A stretch of DNA of 64,000 nt from Vibrio stylophorae (GCF_921293875.1 NZ_CAKLDI010000002.1:248001-312000); one strand, 5' to 3'; positions 44,410 to 57,432 are shown, counted from the stretch's first letter. Notes: generated by a model from the sequence alone, not told the origin. Made by a program: numbers and translations.

Positions 44410-44590
44410 ACCAATGTTTTTTATCTTTTTGATTTAATTATTTTATTTACATTTCATCACTTACATTCACATCCATGATCGAGTTCGCACTTTACTGTTT
44501 TTTCTATCAATAAAATATACGAAACGCCGTTATCTTAAAGAGGTTAGCAATGTCTAACTTTTTATAATAACTATATCTCAAGAGGCTCAT

Positions 44591-46237
44591 ATGAATTGGT
44601 TAAACCAAGTCAGCTTTAAGTATAAGCTCGCATTCCCTGTTACGATTATCGTACTCGCATTTTCTCTTCTTATCTCGCAGGTCTTTTTTGTTGCCAACGA
44701 ACAAGCGAAAACTAACACTATTTTACGCGAACATGTGCAACCAGTGTTAGATGATTTAGAAGATGCCTACCGCGATATGTATCAGCTAATGAATGCCGGC
44801 ATGGGGCTTGCGCTTGCCAGCGCAGAAAACGAGGAAGGCATCAAGCTGCATACCTTTAATTTTTATGATAATGCAGATAAAGCCGGTCCACGCGTCGCGA
44901 CTGTATACAAACTAATTGATAGTGGATTTTTAGATGGGTCACTACGTCCAGAAGTCGACTTACTCGCACGTGAACTGAAAAGTTGGCGTGACCGTTACGA
45001 ATTTATGGTGAAAAATCCAGCGCAGGCCGCTGATTATTATCGCCAGAACGAAATTGCACTCGAAACGACTTTTGAAGCGATTCGTGAACAGCTTAAAGTG
45101 ATTCGCAAAGCAATTGAGAAAAATCGCGCCGCGATGACCGATAAAGTAGAAGCGCATGCCGCCCGCACCAACCAAATGCTCCTTTGGGGAACGCTTGTGG
45201 TGATTCTACTTTCTGCTGCCATGACTTGGGTGCTAGTGAAAATGCTACTCAACCCAATGCATCGCTTAACCGGTACCTTGCAAGAGATTGCTGCGGGTGA
45301 TGGCGACCTCACCTCACGCGTTGAAGTACTTGGTAATGATGAAATTGCCAAATTAGGCGGCGCATTTAACACCTTTGCCGACAAAATCCACAACACGGTG
45401 AGTCGCGTGATTGCAGCATCGCATCGTGTTCGTACTGGCGCTGAAGAGTTAACGGCGCTAAATCGTCAAATCCTCAGTGCAAGTCAGTCACAGCAAGATC
45501 AAAGTGATCAAATCGCTACGGCGATTAACGAGCTTAGTGCAACCACACATACGGTGAGTGAAAATGCCAATGATGCATCGGTAGCGACGCAAGATATCTA
45601 CACCCAAGCTGACCACGTACAAGCGACGCTGAACGATGCCATGGGCGCGATGACTCAGCTTGTGGCAGAGATTCAAAACTCAAGCGATATTGTCAGCACA
45701 CTTGAGCAAAATGTGGAAAGCATTGCCTCGATTCTTGATGTGATCCGTGGCATTGCTGAGCAAACCAACCTACTTGCCCTCAACGCTGCTATTGAAGCTG
45801 CGCGCGCGGGTGAACAAGGTCGTGGCTTTGCTGTGGTTGCGGATGAAGTACGTTCACTTGCAAGTAAAACACAAGCAAGTACGGGTGAAATTCAGCATAT
45901 GATTGAGCAGCTGCAAAGCACCGCGAAGCAATCAGTCAGCGCGATGCAAACCAGCTCAAGTGTGGGTAATCGCACTGTGGAGCATGCGCAGCAAACCAAT
46001 ACTTCACTAGAAGCGATGAATACCGCGATTGCCGTGATTAATGAAATGAACGATCACATGGCAACTGCGGCCAATGAGCAAAATCATGTCACCACGGATT
46101 TGAACCGCAATATTCAATCCATTGTAGATAGCTGTAACCAGACCTTAGCGCATATTCAAAATGCGCAAAGCGCTTGTCAATCACTGGCCAATGAAAGCGG
46201 TGAGCTGGATCAGTTGATGTCGCAGTTTAAGGTTTAA
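44591..46237 (+). CDS. Methyl-accepting chemotaxis protein
   Basis: The 548-residue receptor has a first membrane segment (about 13-35), a periplasmic helical sensor domain, a second membrane segment (about 196-216), a HAMP domain and a long signalling domain. The hairpin tip has the conserved [20 protein letters not shown] segment and [15 protein letters not shown]. The ligand is not evident. No CheR-docking pentapeptide at the C-terminus. Confidence 0.95.
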   Translation: MNWLNQVSFKYKLAFPVTIIVLAFSLLISQVFFVANEQAKTNTILREHVQPVLDDLEDAYRDMYQLMNAGMGLALASAENEEGIKLHTFNFYDNADKAGPRVATVYKLIDSGFLDGSLRPEVDLLARELKSWRDRYEFMVKNPAQAADYYRQNEIALETTFEAIREQLKVIRKAIEKNRAAMTDKVEAHAARTNQMLLWGTLVVILLSAAMTWVLVKMLLNPMHRLTGTLQEIAAGDGDLTSRVEVLGNDEIAKLGGAFNTFADKIHNTVSRVIAASHRVRTGAEELTALNRQILSASQSQQDQSDQIATAINELSATTHTVSENANDASVATQDIYTQADHVQATLNDAMGAMTQLVAEIQNSSDIVSTLEQNVESIASILDVIRGIAEQTNLLALNAAIEAARAGEQGRGFAVVADEVRSLASKTQASTGEIQHMIEQLQSTAKQSVSAMQTSSSVGNRTVEHAQQTNTSLEAMNTAIAVINEMNDHMATAANEQNHVTTDLNRNIQSIVDSCNQTLAHIQNAQSACQSLANESGELDQLMSQFKV

Positions 46238-46273
46238 ACTGTCAGTAATATTGTCAGATGCACAGACACAATG

Positions 46274-46297
46274 AACGCCTCTTTTGAGGCGTTTTTT
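46274..46297 (+). terminator. Terminator of the chemotaxis receptor gene
   Basis: AACGCCTC/GAGGCGTT with a T-run. Confidence 0.8.
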
Positions 46298-46414
46298 GTG
46301 TCTACTAAACAGTGTTTAGTCGCAAATCTGATTGTTGTATTGAAGAACTATTAATGACTCATCCAAACAAGTTAGTTATAGTGCATTAGAGTTAATGAAT
46401 GAGTGATATACGCG

Positions 46415-47374
46415 ATGGCAAAACAAGTACAGATCACCACAGACAGCCCAGCTTTATTCGCACTATTTACCCGGCCTCTTGAGGATTTAGCACCGCTGCA
46501 AACCCTCACGCAGGGTGAATATGCCAAAAATTCTTTGCTAGCGATGCGCAAGGATTGGAATCACTTTGTCGAATATTGCCAGCTCAATTCGCGCTGTCCG
46601 CTTCCTGCGGAGCCCAATACCGTAAAACTATTTCTGCTGCAGATGAGCCAAGCGCGTAAGTTTGCTTCACTGCGGCGCTACAGCTTAACCATCGCCCGCG
46701 TACATCGATACTTAGGGCAAATCGACCCTGTGGCACATCGCGAAGTTCACTACACCCTGCAATCACTGCGTGGCGACAAAAAAGATGACGCAACACAGGC
46801 GCGCCCTTTTCACGCCAAGCACCTCAAAGCGCTCTATCGACAATTAGGCGAAAGCGAACTGGTTAAAGATCAGCGCGATTTGGCGATTTGGGCGGTAATG
46901 TTTGAAACGCTGCTGAAAAGAAGCGAGCTTTGCGAACTCACCTGCGCCAATTTGGCTGAAGATGACGACGGCACCTTGTTTATTGAAATTGATCAGCACT
47001 ATTTGCCCCTCACCCAAGAAACCAGAGCGCAACTCGAGTACTGGCTCGCCTTAGCCGGTATCAGTGATGGCCTGCTCTTTCGTAGCATCGACAGGCATAG
47101 CAATGTGGCGCAAAGCCCCATGGATCACTCCTCCATTTATCGCGTGTTTCGCCGCGCGAGTCAGCTACTGGGCTTTGATCACAAAAATCCATTTTCAGGG
47201 CAATCTTCGCGCGTTGGTGCCACCCAAGCACTGGCTAAAACAGGCTTAAATCTCGATCAGATCCAGAAAATTGGACGTTGGAAGAGCGCAGCAATGCCCG
47301 CGCAATATTTGGGTAAAAAAGTGAAAAGTGAGCGTGAAAAAGCGAAATTTAAGCGACAAAAGGACTTGAATTAA
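46415..47374 (+). CDS. Tyrosine recombinase / integrase-like protein
   Basis: About 319 residues with a SAM-like N-terminal domain and a catalytic domain. Visible are Arg in LLKRSELCEL, the second box GQSSRVGATQAL, and GRWKSAAMPAQYLG with the nucleophile Tyr. In the second box the usual H-x-x-R is Q-S-S-R, so the first His is lost. The gene is 4.7 kb outside the prophage, and appears to be a chromosomal gene. The ATG at 46415 is favoured over a GTG at 46403. Confidence 0.8.
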   Translation: MAKQVQITTDSPALFALFTRPLEDLAPLQTLTQGEYAKNSLLAMRKDWNHFVEYCQLNSRCPLPAEPNTVKLFLLQMSQARKFASLRRYSLTIARVHRYLGQIDPVAHREVHYTLQSLRGDKKDDATQARPFHAKHLKALYRQLGESELVKDQRDLAIWAVMFETLLKRSELCELTCANLAEDDDGTLFIEIDQHYLPLTQETRAQLEYWLALAGISDGLLFRSIDRHSNVAQSPMDHSSIYRVFRRASQLLGFDHKNPFSGQSSRVGATQALAKTGLNLDQIQKIGRWKSAAMPAQYLGKKVKSEREKAKFKRQKDLN

Positions 47375-47487
47375 GCGAAAGATTTCACTTGTTAAGTGGG
47401 ATTGAGTGGATAAATATTTGGACAAGGCGGTTTTCAAGGATGCTTTCTGACTAAAAGTATCACAAAAAAAATTGAAAATGCAGTCTT

Positions 47488-47503
47488 GCGAAAACGTTTT
47501 CGC
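47488..47503. promoter_or_regulatory. PurR-type operator upstream of guaC
   Basis: GCGAAAACGTTTTCGC is a perfect 16-bp palindrome with the central CG of LacI/PurR-family sites, similar to the consensus ACGCAAACGTTTGCGT. It lies 79 bases before guaC and fits purine control of that gene. Confidence 0.6.
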
Positions 47504-47518
47504 GCACTAGAATAATGA

Positions 47519-47553
47519 AAAACGGGACGCCCCAAAAAGCGCCCCGTTTTTTT
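47519..47553 (+). terminator. Terminator-like hairpin upstream of guaC
   Basis: AACGGGACGCCCC and GCGCCCCGTT pair around an A-rich loop, followed by eight Ts. It may end the recombinase transcript or attenuate guaC, as it lies between the PurR-like site and the guaC start. Confidence 0.7.
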
Positions 47554-47581
47554 TGTGTCCAAAATACGTTAAGGAAAAGAG

Positions 47582-48622
47582 ATGCGTATTGAACAAGACT
47601 TAAAACTCGGTTTTAAAGATGTGCTGTTTCGCCCAAAACGCTCAACCCTAAAAAGCCGGTCCCAAGTGGAATTAACCCGCGAGTTTACATTCAAGCATAG
47701 TGGTCGTCAATGGTCTGGCGTGCCTGTCATTGCCGCCAACATGGACTCCGTGGGCAGTTTTGACATGGCTTTAGCTTTGGCGAAACACCAGATGCTGACT
47801 GCAATCCACAAACACTACACCGTCGAACAATGGCAATCTTTTGTGACCGCCCATCCAGAAGCCTGCCCCTATGTAATGGTGTCAACTGGCACATCGGATG
47901 CTGATTTTGAAAAAACCAAAGCGATTTTGGCACTGAACCCAGATCTTCTGTTTATCTGCATCGATATCGCCAACGGCTACTCTGAGCATTTAGTACAATA
48001 TGTGCAACGCGTACGCGCCGCCTTCCCAGACAAAGTGATCAGTGCTGGTAACGTTGTTACTGGTGATATGGTTGAAGAGCTGATCCTTGCTGGCGCAGAT
48101 ATCGTCAAAGTGGGTATCGGCCCTGGCTCTGTGTGTACCACGCGCGTTAAAACTGGCGTCGGTTATCCGCAGCTTTCAGCCATTATTGAATGCGCAGATG
48201 CCGCTCATGGTCTAGGTGGTCGCATCATCGGTGATGGCGGCTGTACTTGCCCAGGCGATGTGGCTAAAGCATTTGGCGGCGGCGCTGATTTCGTGATGCT
48301 TGGCGGCATGCTGGCAGGCCATGAAGAAAGCGGCGGCGAAGTCATCGAAAAAGATGGCAAACTCTGGATGAAATTCTACGGCATGTCATCACAATCAGCC
48401 ATGGACAAACACTCAGGCGGCGTTGCCCAATACCGCGCAGCTGAAGGTAAAACCGTGCTACTACCTTTCCGTGGTCCTGTTGAACTCAGCGTGCAAGATA
48501 TCCTTGGCGGCGTACGCTCAACCTGTACCTATGTGGGCGCAGCACAGCTCAAAGAGCTGACCAAACGCACCACCTTTATCCGCGTACAAGAGCAAGAAAA
48601 CCAAGTTTTTGGTCGCGAGTAA
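47582..48622 (+). CDS. guaC: GMP reductase
   Basis: The 346-residue enzyme converts GMP to IMP with NADPH. It has the IMPDH/GMPR loop GPGSVCTTR with the catalytic Cys (about 186), the [10 protein letters not shown] segment and YRAAEGKTV near the C-terminus. It lacks CBS domains and has the length of GMP reductase, not IMP dehydrogenase. AAGGAAAAGAG precedes the ATG. Confidence 0.97.
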   Translation: MRIEQDLKLGFKDVLFRPKRSTLKSRSQVELTREFTFKHSGRQWSGVPVIAANMDSVGSFDMALALAKHQMLTAIHKHYTVEQWQSFVTAHPEACPYVMVSTGTSDADFEKTKAILALNPDLLFICIDIANGYSEHLVQYVQRVRAAFPDKVISAGNVVTGDMVEELILAGADIVKVGIGPGSVCTTRVKTGVGYPQLSAIIECADAAHGLGGRIIGDGGCTCPGDVAKAFGGGADFVMLGGMLAGHEESGGEVIEKDGKLWMKFYGMSSQSAMDKHSGGVAQYRAAEGKTVLLPFRGPVELSVQDILGGVRSTCTYVGAAQLKELTKRTTFIRVQEQENQVFGRE

Positions 48623-48642
48623 TTCGGTTAGACCACGATAAC

Positions 48643-48667
48643 AAAAGGGAGCTCGCTGCTCCCTTTT
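48643..48667 (+). terminator. Terminator of guaC
   Basis: AAAAGGGAGC/GCTCCCTTTT followed by CTC. Confidence 0.75.
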
Positions 48668-48918
48668 CTCAATGCGTCACTCATTAATGGATAGTTGGCT
48701 GTGCACTTCACACCGAAAACACGAGCAAACCTCTTCTAGCATTCAGCGTAGCCGACGACTAACGCACAACTTGTTGCGAACATCAAATACCTAAATCGAG
48801 TGATAATTTATACTATCCAGCGCCGTTCCAACGGACTGTCGCCTATTTGTCGGGTTACTGTCGTTACCGACAGCGCGCGAATTGCTTATGGTAAGTGCAA
48901 ATCACACAGGGAAAGAAA

Positions 48919-49443
48919 ATGCTCATACGTAAACTTCGATTGCAGCGCGGTTGGTCGCAGGATCAACTCGCGACATTTTGTGATGTTAGCGTCCGTACCA
49001 TTCAGCGCATTGAACGCGGCGAAAAGCCTGGATTAGATACATGCAATGCACTAGCTGCTGTTTTCGAAATTGACGTTGAGCAATTACAGCAGGAGATTGC
49101 CATGCACCATTACATAAATAACGATACGACGACACCGAAGCACACAAATGAAACTCGTCACGACACTGATCGTAGTGCCAGTAAAGAAGAACTAGAAATG
49201 CGCGAGGAAGTGCGAAAGCTTAAAAAGTTTTACGCTAAAGTGCTCTGTTATCTTGCCGTGATGACACTCCTTTTAATCATAAATTTAATCACAGACCCTA
49301 GTTATTTATGGGTCGTATGGCCAGCCTTAGGTTGGGGTATTGGAATTGTCTGTTATGGCATCAGCACCTACCGAATCTTCGATTTTTTCGGTGACGAATG
49401 GGAAAAGAAACAAGTTGAAAAACGGCTGAAACGTAAGCTTTAG
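48919..49443 (+). CDS. XRE-family regulator with a two-TM domain
   Basis: The 174-residue protein has an N-terminal helix-turn-helix (LRLQRGWSQDQLATFCDVSVRTIQRIERG), a polar linker, and a C-terminal 2TM domain with two helices (about 113-130 and 138-155) and a basic tail. Such membrane-linked regulators may sense the membrane. I choose the ATG at 48919 with AGGGAAAG upstream. A short CTGTCG/CGACAG inverted repeat at 48858-48873 lies upstream and may be its operator. Confidence 0.8.
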   Translation: MLIRKLRLQRGWSQDQLATFCDVSVRTIQRIERGEKPGLDTCNALAAVFEIDVEQLQQEIAMHHYINNDTTTPKHTNETRHDTDRSASKEELEMREEVRKLKKFYAKVLCYLAVMTLLLIINLITDPSYLWVVWPALGWGIGIVCYGISTYRIFDFFGDEWEKKQVEKRLKRKL

Positions 49444-49675
49444 ACAGTGTCGTTTTGCCTTGAATAGGATTGCTGAATTGTCCTTCCTTCGCTTTCCTTA
49501 CTTTATGATGCTGCCAGTGAAAGTAAGGAAAGTCAGATCAAAAGAAGTGCAGAATAGATGTCAAATAATCATTACATTTGCGCTTGTCTATTATTTTCGA
49601 TCACCCTCAATCACCGCTACCCTAAATGATAAATCGGCGTAAAGTCGAAAGACCATTTCAAATTCTGAGTGACCC

Positions 49676-50761
49676 ATGAAGACAAAACTCTTGGCAGCGC
49701 TCCTTGCCTCCTGCTTTGCTTATTCAGCCAATGCGTGTACCGGCATTTCATTAAACACCACCGACAACGACTATATTCAAGCCCGCACCATTGAATGGGG
49801 CGAAAATAATCTCAATAGCAAATTAGTTATCTCCCCTCGCAACTATCGCTATGCCAGTACCCTGCCAAATCAAAAGCAAGGATTAAGCTGGCAATCTAAA
49901 TATGGCTTTGTGGGTATTTCAGTCAGTGACGATCGATTTATTGCAGAAGGGGTCAATGAACAAGGCTTGTCCGCTGGGCTTTTCTATTTTAAAAACTATG
50001 GCGATTTAGCCAAATTTGATCCAAAAGACAGCGCCAACAACATCACGGATATGGACTTTGTCCGTTGGATGCTTAGCCAATATGCAACGGTCGATGAAGT
50101 CAAATCAGCGCTCAATAGCATTAAAATCGTCAATGTTTATATCGATAAGAAAGGCAATCCATCCCCCACAGCGCACTGGCGCGTGTCAGACAAACAGGGA
50201 CATAGCGTGATCATTGAGATCACCCATGGCGGGCAAATTCATTTCTATGACAATGTCGCCAAAGTCCTCACCAATGCGCCAGATTATCCATGGCAGCTCA
50301 CCAACCTAAATAATTACGTTAACCTCACCCCAGGTATCGCGCAAAACCAAAGTATCAATGGTGTGAATACATTCTCCTTTGGCGTTGGCTCTGGCGCTTT
50401 GGGACTACCAGGTGATATCACCCCACCGTCTCGCTTTGTGCGCGCAGCGTTCTATGTCAATTCCGCACCCAAATTGCCTACGGCAAAAGCGGCTGTATCA
50501 CAGGCATTTCATATCCTGAATAACTTTGATATTCCCATCGGTAGCGAGTTTAACAACAAAGCCCATATTCCAAATTTACCCAGCGCCACCCAATGGACCT
50601 CAGTCATCGATCAAACGCATGGCATGCTGTACTACACCACTATGTTTGATAATCGTATTAAGTCCATCAATCTGCATAAAATCGATTTTCATCAGTCACG
50701 TGAAAAGACCTATCCACTTGATGATCATCGATTCCATACCATGGATGTCACACCAAAATAG
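49676..50761 (+). CDS. Linear amide C-N hydrolase (choloylglycine hydrolase family)
   Basis: The 361-residue protein has a signal peptide ending in ANA, and the next residue is Cys21, the expected N-terminal nucleophile of an Ntn hydrolase. The following CTGISLNT and YIQARTIEWG are family hallmarks. Relatives include bile-salt hydrolases and penicillin V acylases; some gram-negative ones cleave acyl-homoserine lactones. The substrate here is not evident. It is exported. Confidence 0.9.
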   Translation: MKTKLLAALLASCFAYSANACTGISLNTTDNDYIQARTIEWGENNLNSKLVISPRNYRYASTLPNQKQGLSWQSKYGFVGISVSDDRFIAEGVNEQGLSAGLFYFKNYGDLAKFDPKDSANNITDMDFVRWMLSQYATVDEVKSALNSIKIVNVYIDKKGNPSPTAHWRVSDKQGHSVIIEITHGGQIHFYDNVAKVLTNAPDYPWQLTNLNNYVNLTPGIAQNQSINGVNTFSFGVGSGALGLPGDITPPSRFVRAAFYVNSAPKLPTAKAAVSQAFHILNNFDIPIGSEFNNKAHIPNLPSATQWTSVIDQTHGMLYYTTMFDNRIKSINLHKIDFHQSREKTYPLDDHRFHTMDVTPK

Positions 50762-50778
50762 CCCATGGCTAACCAACA

Positions 50779-50806
50779 AAAAGACGTGCAATGCACGTCT
50801 TTTTTG
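50779..50806 (+). terminator. Terminator of the amide hydrolase gene
   Basis: AAAAGACGTGCA/TGCACGTCTTTT with T-run. Confidence 0.85.
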
Positions 50807-50865
50807 TTACGGACTATATGAGCGGCTCACAACTGCTCAGCGGCTCTATATCATCACAGCGAATT

Positions 50866-51354
50866 TTAGGCTTCGTCTGTTTTCAATAAGGACTCATGGG
50901 AAAACTGCTGGCGTGTCACCCAACCCCATTTGGGATCTTGGTATTGGTCTTCCCGATAATTTTGCTGGGTATAATCGCCAATCACCTCGCGCCAAAAGCG
51001 TACCGCGTGATCGGCCCCTGCCACTTGCTTGATCTCCCATGCACCTTGCAAGGATGCAAAAATCTGCTGAATAAACTGTTTGCCGAGCTGATTTTGTCGA
51101 AAATAAGGGACGATATAAAAATCGCACACCTCAAAATGTCCAACAGCCTCCTGCGCAATGGCGGTCAAACCCGCAGGCACACCCTCATGATAAAGCAGGT
51201 AGCCTGTGACATCACCGCCAAGCTCGGTATCTAGAGGAAAGCGCCCCGCTGCATCCGGCTTTTTTTGCATGATCTTTGAAAATTCAGCTTCATAGGCCTG
51301 CGCAAGGTTATGGTAGATTACGAGCCGCTCTTGGGTGACTTTGATAATTTGCAT
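50866..51354 (-). CDS. GNAT-family N-acetyltransferase
   Basis: The 162-residue protein has the GNAT core VCDFYIVPYFRQNQLGKQFIQQI, where RQNQLGK aligns with the acetyl-CoA loop RxxGxGK (partially degenerate), and the later RFWREVI segment of the family. Acceptor substrate unknown. Confidence 0.8.
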   Translation of the reverse strand: MQIIKVTQERLVIYHNLAQAYEAEFSKIMQKKPDAAGRFPLDTELGGDVTGYLLYHEGVPAGLTAIAQEAVGHFEVCDFYIVPYFRQNQLGKQFIQQIFASLQGAWEIKQVAGADHAVRFWREVIGDYTQQNYREDQYQDPKWGWVTRQQFSHESLLKTDEA

Positions 51355-51511
51355 AGCGCACCTTTAATCATCTATTTATCAATAGAGTTTAGCGCTGATA
51401 CGCCGGCCCAATCAAATCAAGGCAACGGAGCTGAAAGAAACGCTATTTAGCGCAATTCAAGCAAAGAAAATTGATTGGCCCGCACAGAGCAAAAAAGAAC
51501 CCACAGAGAGT

Positions 51512-51534
51512 AAAAAAGCGCCGAAGCGCTTTTT
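51512..51534 (-). terminator. Terminator of rlmC
   Basis: AAAAAGCGC/GCGCTTTTT with a CGAA loop, 36 bases past the rlmC stop. Confidence 0.8.
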
Positions 51535-51569
51535 GATTGAAGAGTGACAACTCAACACATTGATACCCG

Positions 51570-52709
51570 TTATTGAGGCTGATGGGTGAGCAGCACCATC
51601 ACCTCGGCATGCTCAGTATGTGGGAACATATCAAACCATTGCACCTTAGTGACAACGTAACCATCAAGGCGGGACAAATCTTCTGCAAGTGTCTGCGGAT
51701 TACAGCTAGAGTAAATGATGTGCTGCGGCGCAAAGTGGCTCAACTGTTGGCAAAGCGGCGCACCTAACCCGCGACGCGGCGGATTCACCAAGACCAATTC
51801 TGGCGCACTATCGTGCTGCATCGAAAAACCCGTAGAATCAAGGGCTGCAAATGACAAACCCTCAAGACCCATCATTTGTGCTGAGCGTTTGGCACTGGCG
51901 ATGGCTTCAGGTTCAATCTCAATGCCAGTGACCTTGGTGGTTTCACTGGCGCAATGCAACGCAAATCCACCTACCCCACAAAAGAGATCCCACATGTCAC
52001 TTGGATTGATCGCACGAACCCATTCTCGCGCTGTGGCATAAAGCTGCTCGGCAACTACGCCATTGGTTTGAAAAAAACTTTTGGGACGCACCACCAGCGG
52101 CACGTCATTGAAATACTCCAGCAGATGCGTTTGCTCAGTAAGATATATCTCTTTCTCGCCTTCCAAACGCGCCATATGCACCGGCTGAATATTGGCGGTC
52201 ACTACCGCAATGGCGGGACACATCTCTTTTAACAGTGGCAAGGCACGCTCAATACGCGCAATGGCATCTTCACTGCGCAGCACCAAACGCAGCATCATAG
52301 TGCCACCAGCTAAGTTTTCGCTAAGCAGCACAAACTTTAGCTCGCCTTTTTTCTTTGCCAGATTATAGGGCGGGATCCCTGCTTTTCGAATCCACGCTTC
52401 AAGTTGCGCAAGCACGGTTTGCATGCTTTCAGAGTAAAGGGCGCAGTGCGTTAAGCTCAGCGGCTGACCATTGGCATCCATGGCAGCTGCACCTAAACAA
52501 GGCGCATGCGCTGCGCCATGCACCACCATTTTTGCTTTATTGCGAAAGCCTGTGGTCGGGCTTTGGATAGGTTCAAGCCATTGCTGCGGCGAAAAAGGCG
52601 CAAGCAATTGGCGAAGCGCACTATCCTTTTGCGCGACTTGTTGGGCATAAGGCATCGCAGCAAGCGGGCAAGAGCGACATAAACCTTGTTCTGATAATGA
52701 GCAGTGCAT
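51570..52709 (-). CDS. rlmC: 23S rRNA (uracil-747-C5)-methyltransferase
   Basis: The 379-residue enzyme methylates U747 of 23S rRNA. The N-terminal Cys cluster ([14 protein letters not shown]) binds a 4Fe-4S centre; SAM motif [20 protein letters not shown] and the catalytic [15 protein letters not shown] follow. I start at the ATG at 52707-52709, which matches the known N-terminus of E. coli RlmC; the longer ORF to 52766 is not supported. RlmC is distinguished from RlmD by its shorter length and lack of a TRAM domain. Confidence 0.95.
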   Translation of the reverse strand: MHCSLSEQGLCRSCPLAAMPYAQQVAQKDSALRQLLAPFSPQQWLEPIQSPTTGFRNKAKMVVHGAAHAPCLGAAAMDANGQPLSLTHCALYSESMQTVLAQLEAWIRKAGIPPYNLAKKKGELKFVLLSENLAGGTMMLRLVLRSEDAIARIERALPLLKEMCPAIAVVTANIQPVHMARLEGEKEIYLTEQTHLLEYFNDVPLVVRPKSFFQTNGVVAEQLYATAREWVRAINPSDMWDLFCGVGGFALHCASETTKVTGIEIEPEAIASAKRSAQMMGLEGLSFAALDSTGFSMQHDSAPELVLVNPPRRGLGAPLCQQLSHFAPQHIIYSSCNPQTLAEDLSRLDGYVVTKVQWFDMFPHTEHAEVMVLLTHQPQ

Positions 52710-53040
52710 GAATTGAGTCTTACTGGTGCTGCGTTGCAGCAAATTAAGGGCGGCGCATTCTACCACTGCCGCCTAAGGCGCGCTAACAAATAATGGATAC
52801 CGCCTGCCGCGGAAGGTTCGTCGAAAGACAGTCCAAGTGATAACGACGATAAACACCCGCAGCGGATGATTCCCTGCATATACTTAGCATATCAGCTCAA
52901 TGCATGGCTGCTCTCAATACATGGCGCTAGCAAAGCCGCAATCAAAGAGACTACACATCCACAAACTAAATCGCCTCAAGCTGGCACGAACATACTGTGT
53001 CATCAGGCGCTGTCTATCACCTATCGCAAAAGGAGCTTTT

Positions 53041-53574
53041 ATGCCGACCCCGACCAACCGCCAAGCACTTTTAGTGATCGATCTACAACATGACTACTTT
53101 CCTGAAGGCAAATTTCCGCTATGGAATACCGCCCAAATCCTTGAAAACATAAAACGCGCTATTGGGCAGGCAAGCGCAAAAGGCATGCTGATAGTTCATA
53201 TTCAGCATATTGCGGATCCCGCTATGGGTCTGGCACCCTTTTTTAATGAGGGCAGCCTTGGCGCGCAAATCCATCCGCATATAATTGCAGCCGCGCCTAA
53301 TAGCCCTGTGGTAGTGAAGCATTTTGCTGATAGTTTTGAGCAAACTAATCTCAATGACATACTGCAAGCCCATGATATTGAAACGCTCTATTTGTGCGGC
53401 ATGATGACGCAAAACTGCGTCACGCATACAGCGCTATCCAAATCTGCTGAAAAGTATCAAGTATCCGTGCTTGCCGATTGCACCACTACGGTCAATGAAA
53501 TGCTGCATTTAATTGCGCTGCATGCCCTTTCGCCGCGTATTCCACTGTTGCCGTCGGTGCAGGCATTGGCTTAG
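53041..53574 (+). CDS. Isochorismatase-like cysteine hydrolase
   Basis: The 177-residue protein has the family triad: Asp in LLVIDLQHDYF, Lys in VVVKHFADSF, and Cys in CGMMTQNCVTHTA. Start at the ATG at 53041, with AAGGAGC 8 bases upstream. Relatives include nicotinamidases and isochorismatases; the substrate is not evident. Confidence 0.9.
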   Translation: MPTPTNRQALLVIDLQHDYFPEGKFPLWNTAQILENIKRAIGQASAKGMLIVHIQHIADPAMGLAPFFNEGSLGAQIHPHIIAAAPNSPVVVKHFADSFEQTNLNDILQAHDIETLYLCGMMTQNCVTHTALSKSAEKYQVSVLADCTTTVNEMLHLIALHALSPRIPLLPSVQALA

Positions 53575-53998
53575 GCAATCGTCTATATAGACGTAAATAA
53601 ACAGCGTAAATAACAACAAAACAGCCAACATCAGCTCAGCAATCACCAACAACTGAGCGCAAACTTCACCGTATTTTTATTCCCGCTTTTTCACTCAAGC
53701 CATACACGCCATCCCTGAAATGGCGTGTGTGGCGTTTTTCTGTCCAGTTATTGATACGTTCTCCCCCTTCATTAATTTATCGCCTATCAAAACTGAAGAT
53801 TGCTATTCATTTTCTTATTTATTAATTAGATAGATTGAAAAAACAAACTAAGTTCGCGTATTCAACACGCTGAATTAATTTGTAGTTCAAATCAAAAGAG
53901 CGAAATATAGCTATCAGTCCGCTCAGATTTTTAACTGAGCGAATGGTTTTCTTTTAATCCAACCTTATTCGTAAGGAAAAGCAGTAAGAAGAAACATC
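53575..53998. other. Intergenic region before the outer-membrane protein gene
   Basis: About 420 bases. It holds a probable terminator for the hydrolase gene at 53704-53739 and AT-rich sequence that should include the promoter of the next gene. A short palindrome GTCTATATAGAC lies at 53581-53592. No credible ORF. Confidence 0.5.
53704..53739 (+). terminator. Probable terminator of the hydrolase gene
   Basis: ACACGCCAT and ATGGCGTGT pair (9 bp, 7-base loop), followed by GTGGCG and a run of five Ts. Confidence 0.5.
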
Positions 53999-54664
53999 AT
54001 GAAACGAACAATGATGAAAACAATCCCCCTTTACGCGCTTGCGCTGTGCGCATTCCCAACATTTGCCGCACCCTATGTTGGTGTCGGCTATGCCCTTGGC
54101 TATGCACAGCAAGATCAAAATATTCGATTTAATGAACAGCCAAGCTCAAAGCTGGATCCAAACTTAGAAGATGGCATCGCCAGCCTATTTGCCGGCTATA
54201 CCTTATCCCCAAGTTGGGCCATTGAGTTGGGCTATCGCCAATATGATCTTGATGATAGCCACACTGCGAATTTAGGCACCGTCAATCAAGGCGGTAAAGA
54301 TTACTACCACAGTAAAGAGTGGGATGCCTCCGTCGATGCCAAACAGGTTTATTTGGCTCCGGTCTGGCGCTATCAGCTCAGTGAAAAATGGCAAGGACAG
54401 ATCAAAGCCGGACTAACCTACACCCAGTATCAAGCCTCGCAATCATTGGATAACGAGCTTGAACTCATCACCAATGATGATATTGAAATCAATAACCGTC
54501 TTGAGCATCAAAGCAAGGATCACAATCAGTTTGGCGGCCTTGTTTCTGTGGGCGTTGCGTATCAACTTATGCCGCAATGGTTTGTCGGTGGTGATGTGCA
54601 ATATCAGGCCGATAGCTTTGCGCAGGTCACCGCAATCAATCTCGCGACCCGCTATCAGTTCTAG
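53999..54664 (+). CDS. Outer-membrane beta-barrel protein (OmpA-like barrel, AcfA-like)
   Basis: The 221-residue precursor has a signal peptide (ending FAA) and a mature chain of alternating strands with GYALGYAQQ at the start and the last residue Phe (LATRYQF), typical of an 8-strand barrel. There is no C-terminal peptidoglycan-binding domain. Similar proteins in vibrios include the accessory colonisation factor AcfA; that link is a guess from size and pattern. Confidence 0.78.
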   Translation: MKRTMMKTIPLYALALCAFPTFAAPYVGVGYALGYAQQDQNIRFNEQPSSKLDPNLEDGIASLFAGYTLSPSWAIELGYRQYDLDDSHTANLGTVNQGGKDYYHSKEWDASVDAKQVYLAPVWRYQLSEKWQGQIKAGLTYTQYQASQSLDNELELITNDDIEINNRLEHQSKDHNQFGGLVSVGVAYQLMPQWFVGGDVQYQADSFAQVTAINLATRYQF

Positions 54665-54909
54665 GGTCTTCTTAACCGTTCTTCATTCTGGAAATATTTT
54701 CACCAAGCGTATGCAATCAAGGCAGCCATTGGCTGCCTTTCTCTCCCCTAGGGTTTTCACACTGGGTTTCAATCAGTTTTTTCAAAGCGCACAGCTTTCA
54801 AGGCAATCAGTTTCATAGTTTTTTGCTATCAAATGGATAGGTACAGCCGGATTGTTGCACGTGTTTGACGTTGTTATCTTCACTGCAAGCCCAAAGAGAG
54901 ACAATCCTT

Positions 54910-55143
54910 ATGTTGATTCATACCTATCGCATTGCCTTATTCAATCATTGCCAAGAAAGCGTCGAGTTCAAAATCATCTCGACCAAAAGCCGCGATGAAG
55001 CAGAGCTCATGACCCTGTTAGAAAACGACCCGCGTTGTCAGCCTTTTCTAAGCAGCCATAACAAGCAAACCAAAGCATGGCTTTGCGACAGCGACCAATT
55101 CCCAAGTTGGTCTCATGAGCAGGACTACCTGATTCAGTTTTAA
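54910..55143 (+). CDS. Small protein of unknown function
   Basis: A 77-residue ORF starting at ATG 54910 with GAGAG about 10 bases upstream. It reads MLIHTYRIALFNHCQ..., with acidic middle and Trp-containing C-terminus. No family recognised. An in-frame ATG at 54865 is less well placed. Confidence 0.55.
   Translation: MLIHTYRIALFNHCQESVEFKIISTKSRDEAELMTLLENDPRCQPFLSSHNKQTKAWLCDSDQFPSWSHEQDYLIQF

Positions 55144-57432
<2,289 letters not shown>

Noticed and set aside
47519-47581. Purine riboswitch upstream of guaC.
   Set aside because: The leader is too short and no three-way-junction pattern is visible; only a hairpin and T-run.
49460-49642. 60-codon ORF after the XRE regulator.
   Set aside because: No ribosome-binding site and no recognisable protein features.
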